This document shows positions 63,712 through 64,000 of a DNA stretch of 64,000 nt, piece after piece. The translations under genes and the position numbers were made by a program. The stretch lies in NCBI RefSeq assembly GCF_000308475.2, contig NZ_BAFT02000004.1:31684-95683 (forward strand), given 5' to 3'. Positions within the stretch are counted from its first letter, which is position 1; each line of letters opens with the position of its first letter. The notes beneath the pieces were generated by a model that worked only from the letters and a program-made list of their open reading frames with translations, did not search any database and was not told where the DNA came from. The stretch is from Nocardia brasiliensis NBRC 14402. GTDB lineage: Bacteria; Actinomycetota; Actinomycetes; Mycobacteriales; Mycobacteriaceae.

Positions 63712-64000
63712 CCGAGTGTCCCGCAGGCTGACGTCGATCCCGCGCTGAAATACGCGAAAGCGCCTGCCCTGCAAGGGATACTACGGGGTGTCCAGGTCTG
63801 CAGGGGTCCCCGCGAGGAGGCACTTCGCAGTTCAACATGGCATGCTCAGCCTCCCGACTCCGGCATGCGACACGGACTCCGGCGCCGTCCGTGACCGTGT
63901 CAACCGGCTGCTACGTTCCACCGGATGCAGGACCGGGGTCCCGGTCCGGCAATGTCCTGTGTCGGTGCTCTGTGATCTCGGCCTTGTCATGGAAGTCGTC
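63712..64000. other. End of window, no gene identified
   Basis: About 290 bases. Short frames exist, but none has a recognisable product. A gene may begin here and continue beyond the window. Confidence 0.35.

Overview
The window is high-GC actinobacterial DNA, most likely from Nocardia or a close relative in the Mycobacteriales. Supporting signs are a mycobacterial-style 2-methylcitrate operon (prpD-prpB-prpC), an MMPL transporter, a b-subunit gene derived from the mycobacterial/nocardial b-delta fusion, frequent GTG starts and many 4-base start/stop overlaps. No rRNA, tRNA or CRISPR array was seen.

0-12 kb: the end of a SARP-type regulator; a zinc-ribbon protein coupled to a tiny helix-turn-helix protein; the prpDBC operon for propionyl-CoA detoxification; a TetR regulator facing two coupled ABC half-exporters; and a LuxR-type two-component system. 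12-19 kb: a compact class III lanthipeptide cluster with a LanKC synthetase, three precursor peptides that all end in an S-x2-S-x3-C core, an MFS exporter and a prolyl oligopeptidase that could remove leaders. A degenerate trypsin-like protein lies divergent to it. 19-26 kb: TetR/VOC divergent pair, a pseudo-M48 membrane protein, a TerD-TPR fusion, a second VOC protein, small HTH proteins and small secreted or acidic proteins.

26-34 kb: an unusual ATP-synthase operon that encodes only membrane (F0) parts: an AtpI/AtpR-like protein, a, c (Asp instead of the Glu usual in actinobacteria), b, and a b-delta protein truncated to its b half. No F1 gene is present. Upstream on the same strand lie a response regulator, a histidine kinase and an MMPL transporter. 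34-45 kb: a pentapeptide-repeat protein with a probable one-base frameshift, secreted proteins, an orphan family-5 solute-binding lipoprotein, a WYL regulator divergent to a VOC protein, an AlkZ-like protein, a lipoprotein hydrolase, a DUF4186 protein and an MFS transporter.

45-51.4 kb: a full arsenic cluster: an ArsR fused to an ArsN-like acetyltransferase, divergent to a FAD oxidoreductase, ArsO, ArsM, ArsR2, ACR3 and ArsC. 51.4-54.8 kb is a decay zone with three broken genes (alpha/beta hydrolase, large ATPase regulator, GNAT). 55-61 kb looks like a genomic island: a small membrane protein, an XRE protein whose C-terminus carries a RHIM-like amyloid motif, a convergent NLR-like NTPase with Sel1/TPR repeats whose N-terminus carries a matching motif, a 629-residue unknown protein with a lysine-rich tail, and a broken tyrosine recombinase. 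This NLR/XRE pair is the best candidate for an undescribed system. The window ends with a Baeyer-Villiger-type monooxygenase divergent to a LysR regulator.
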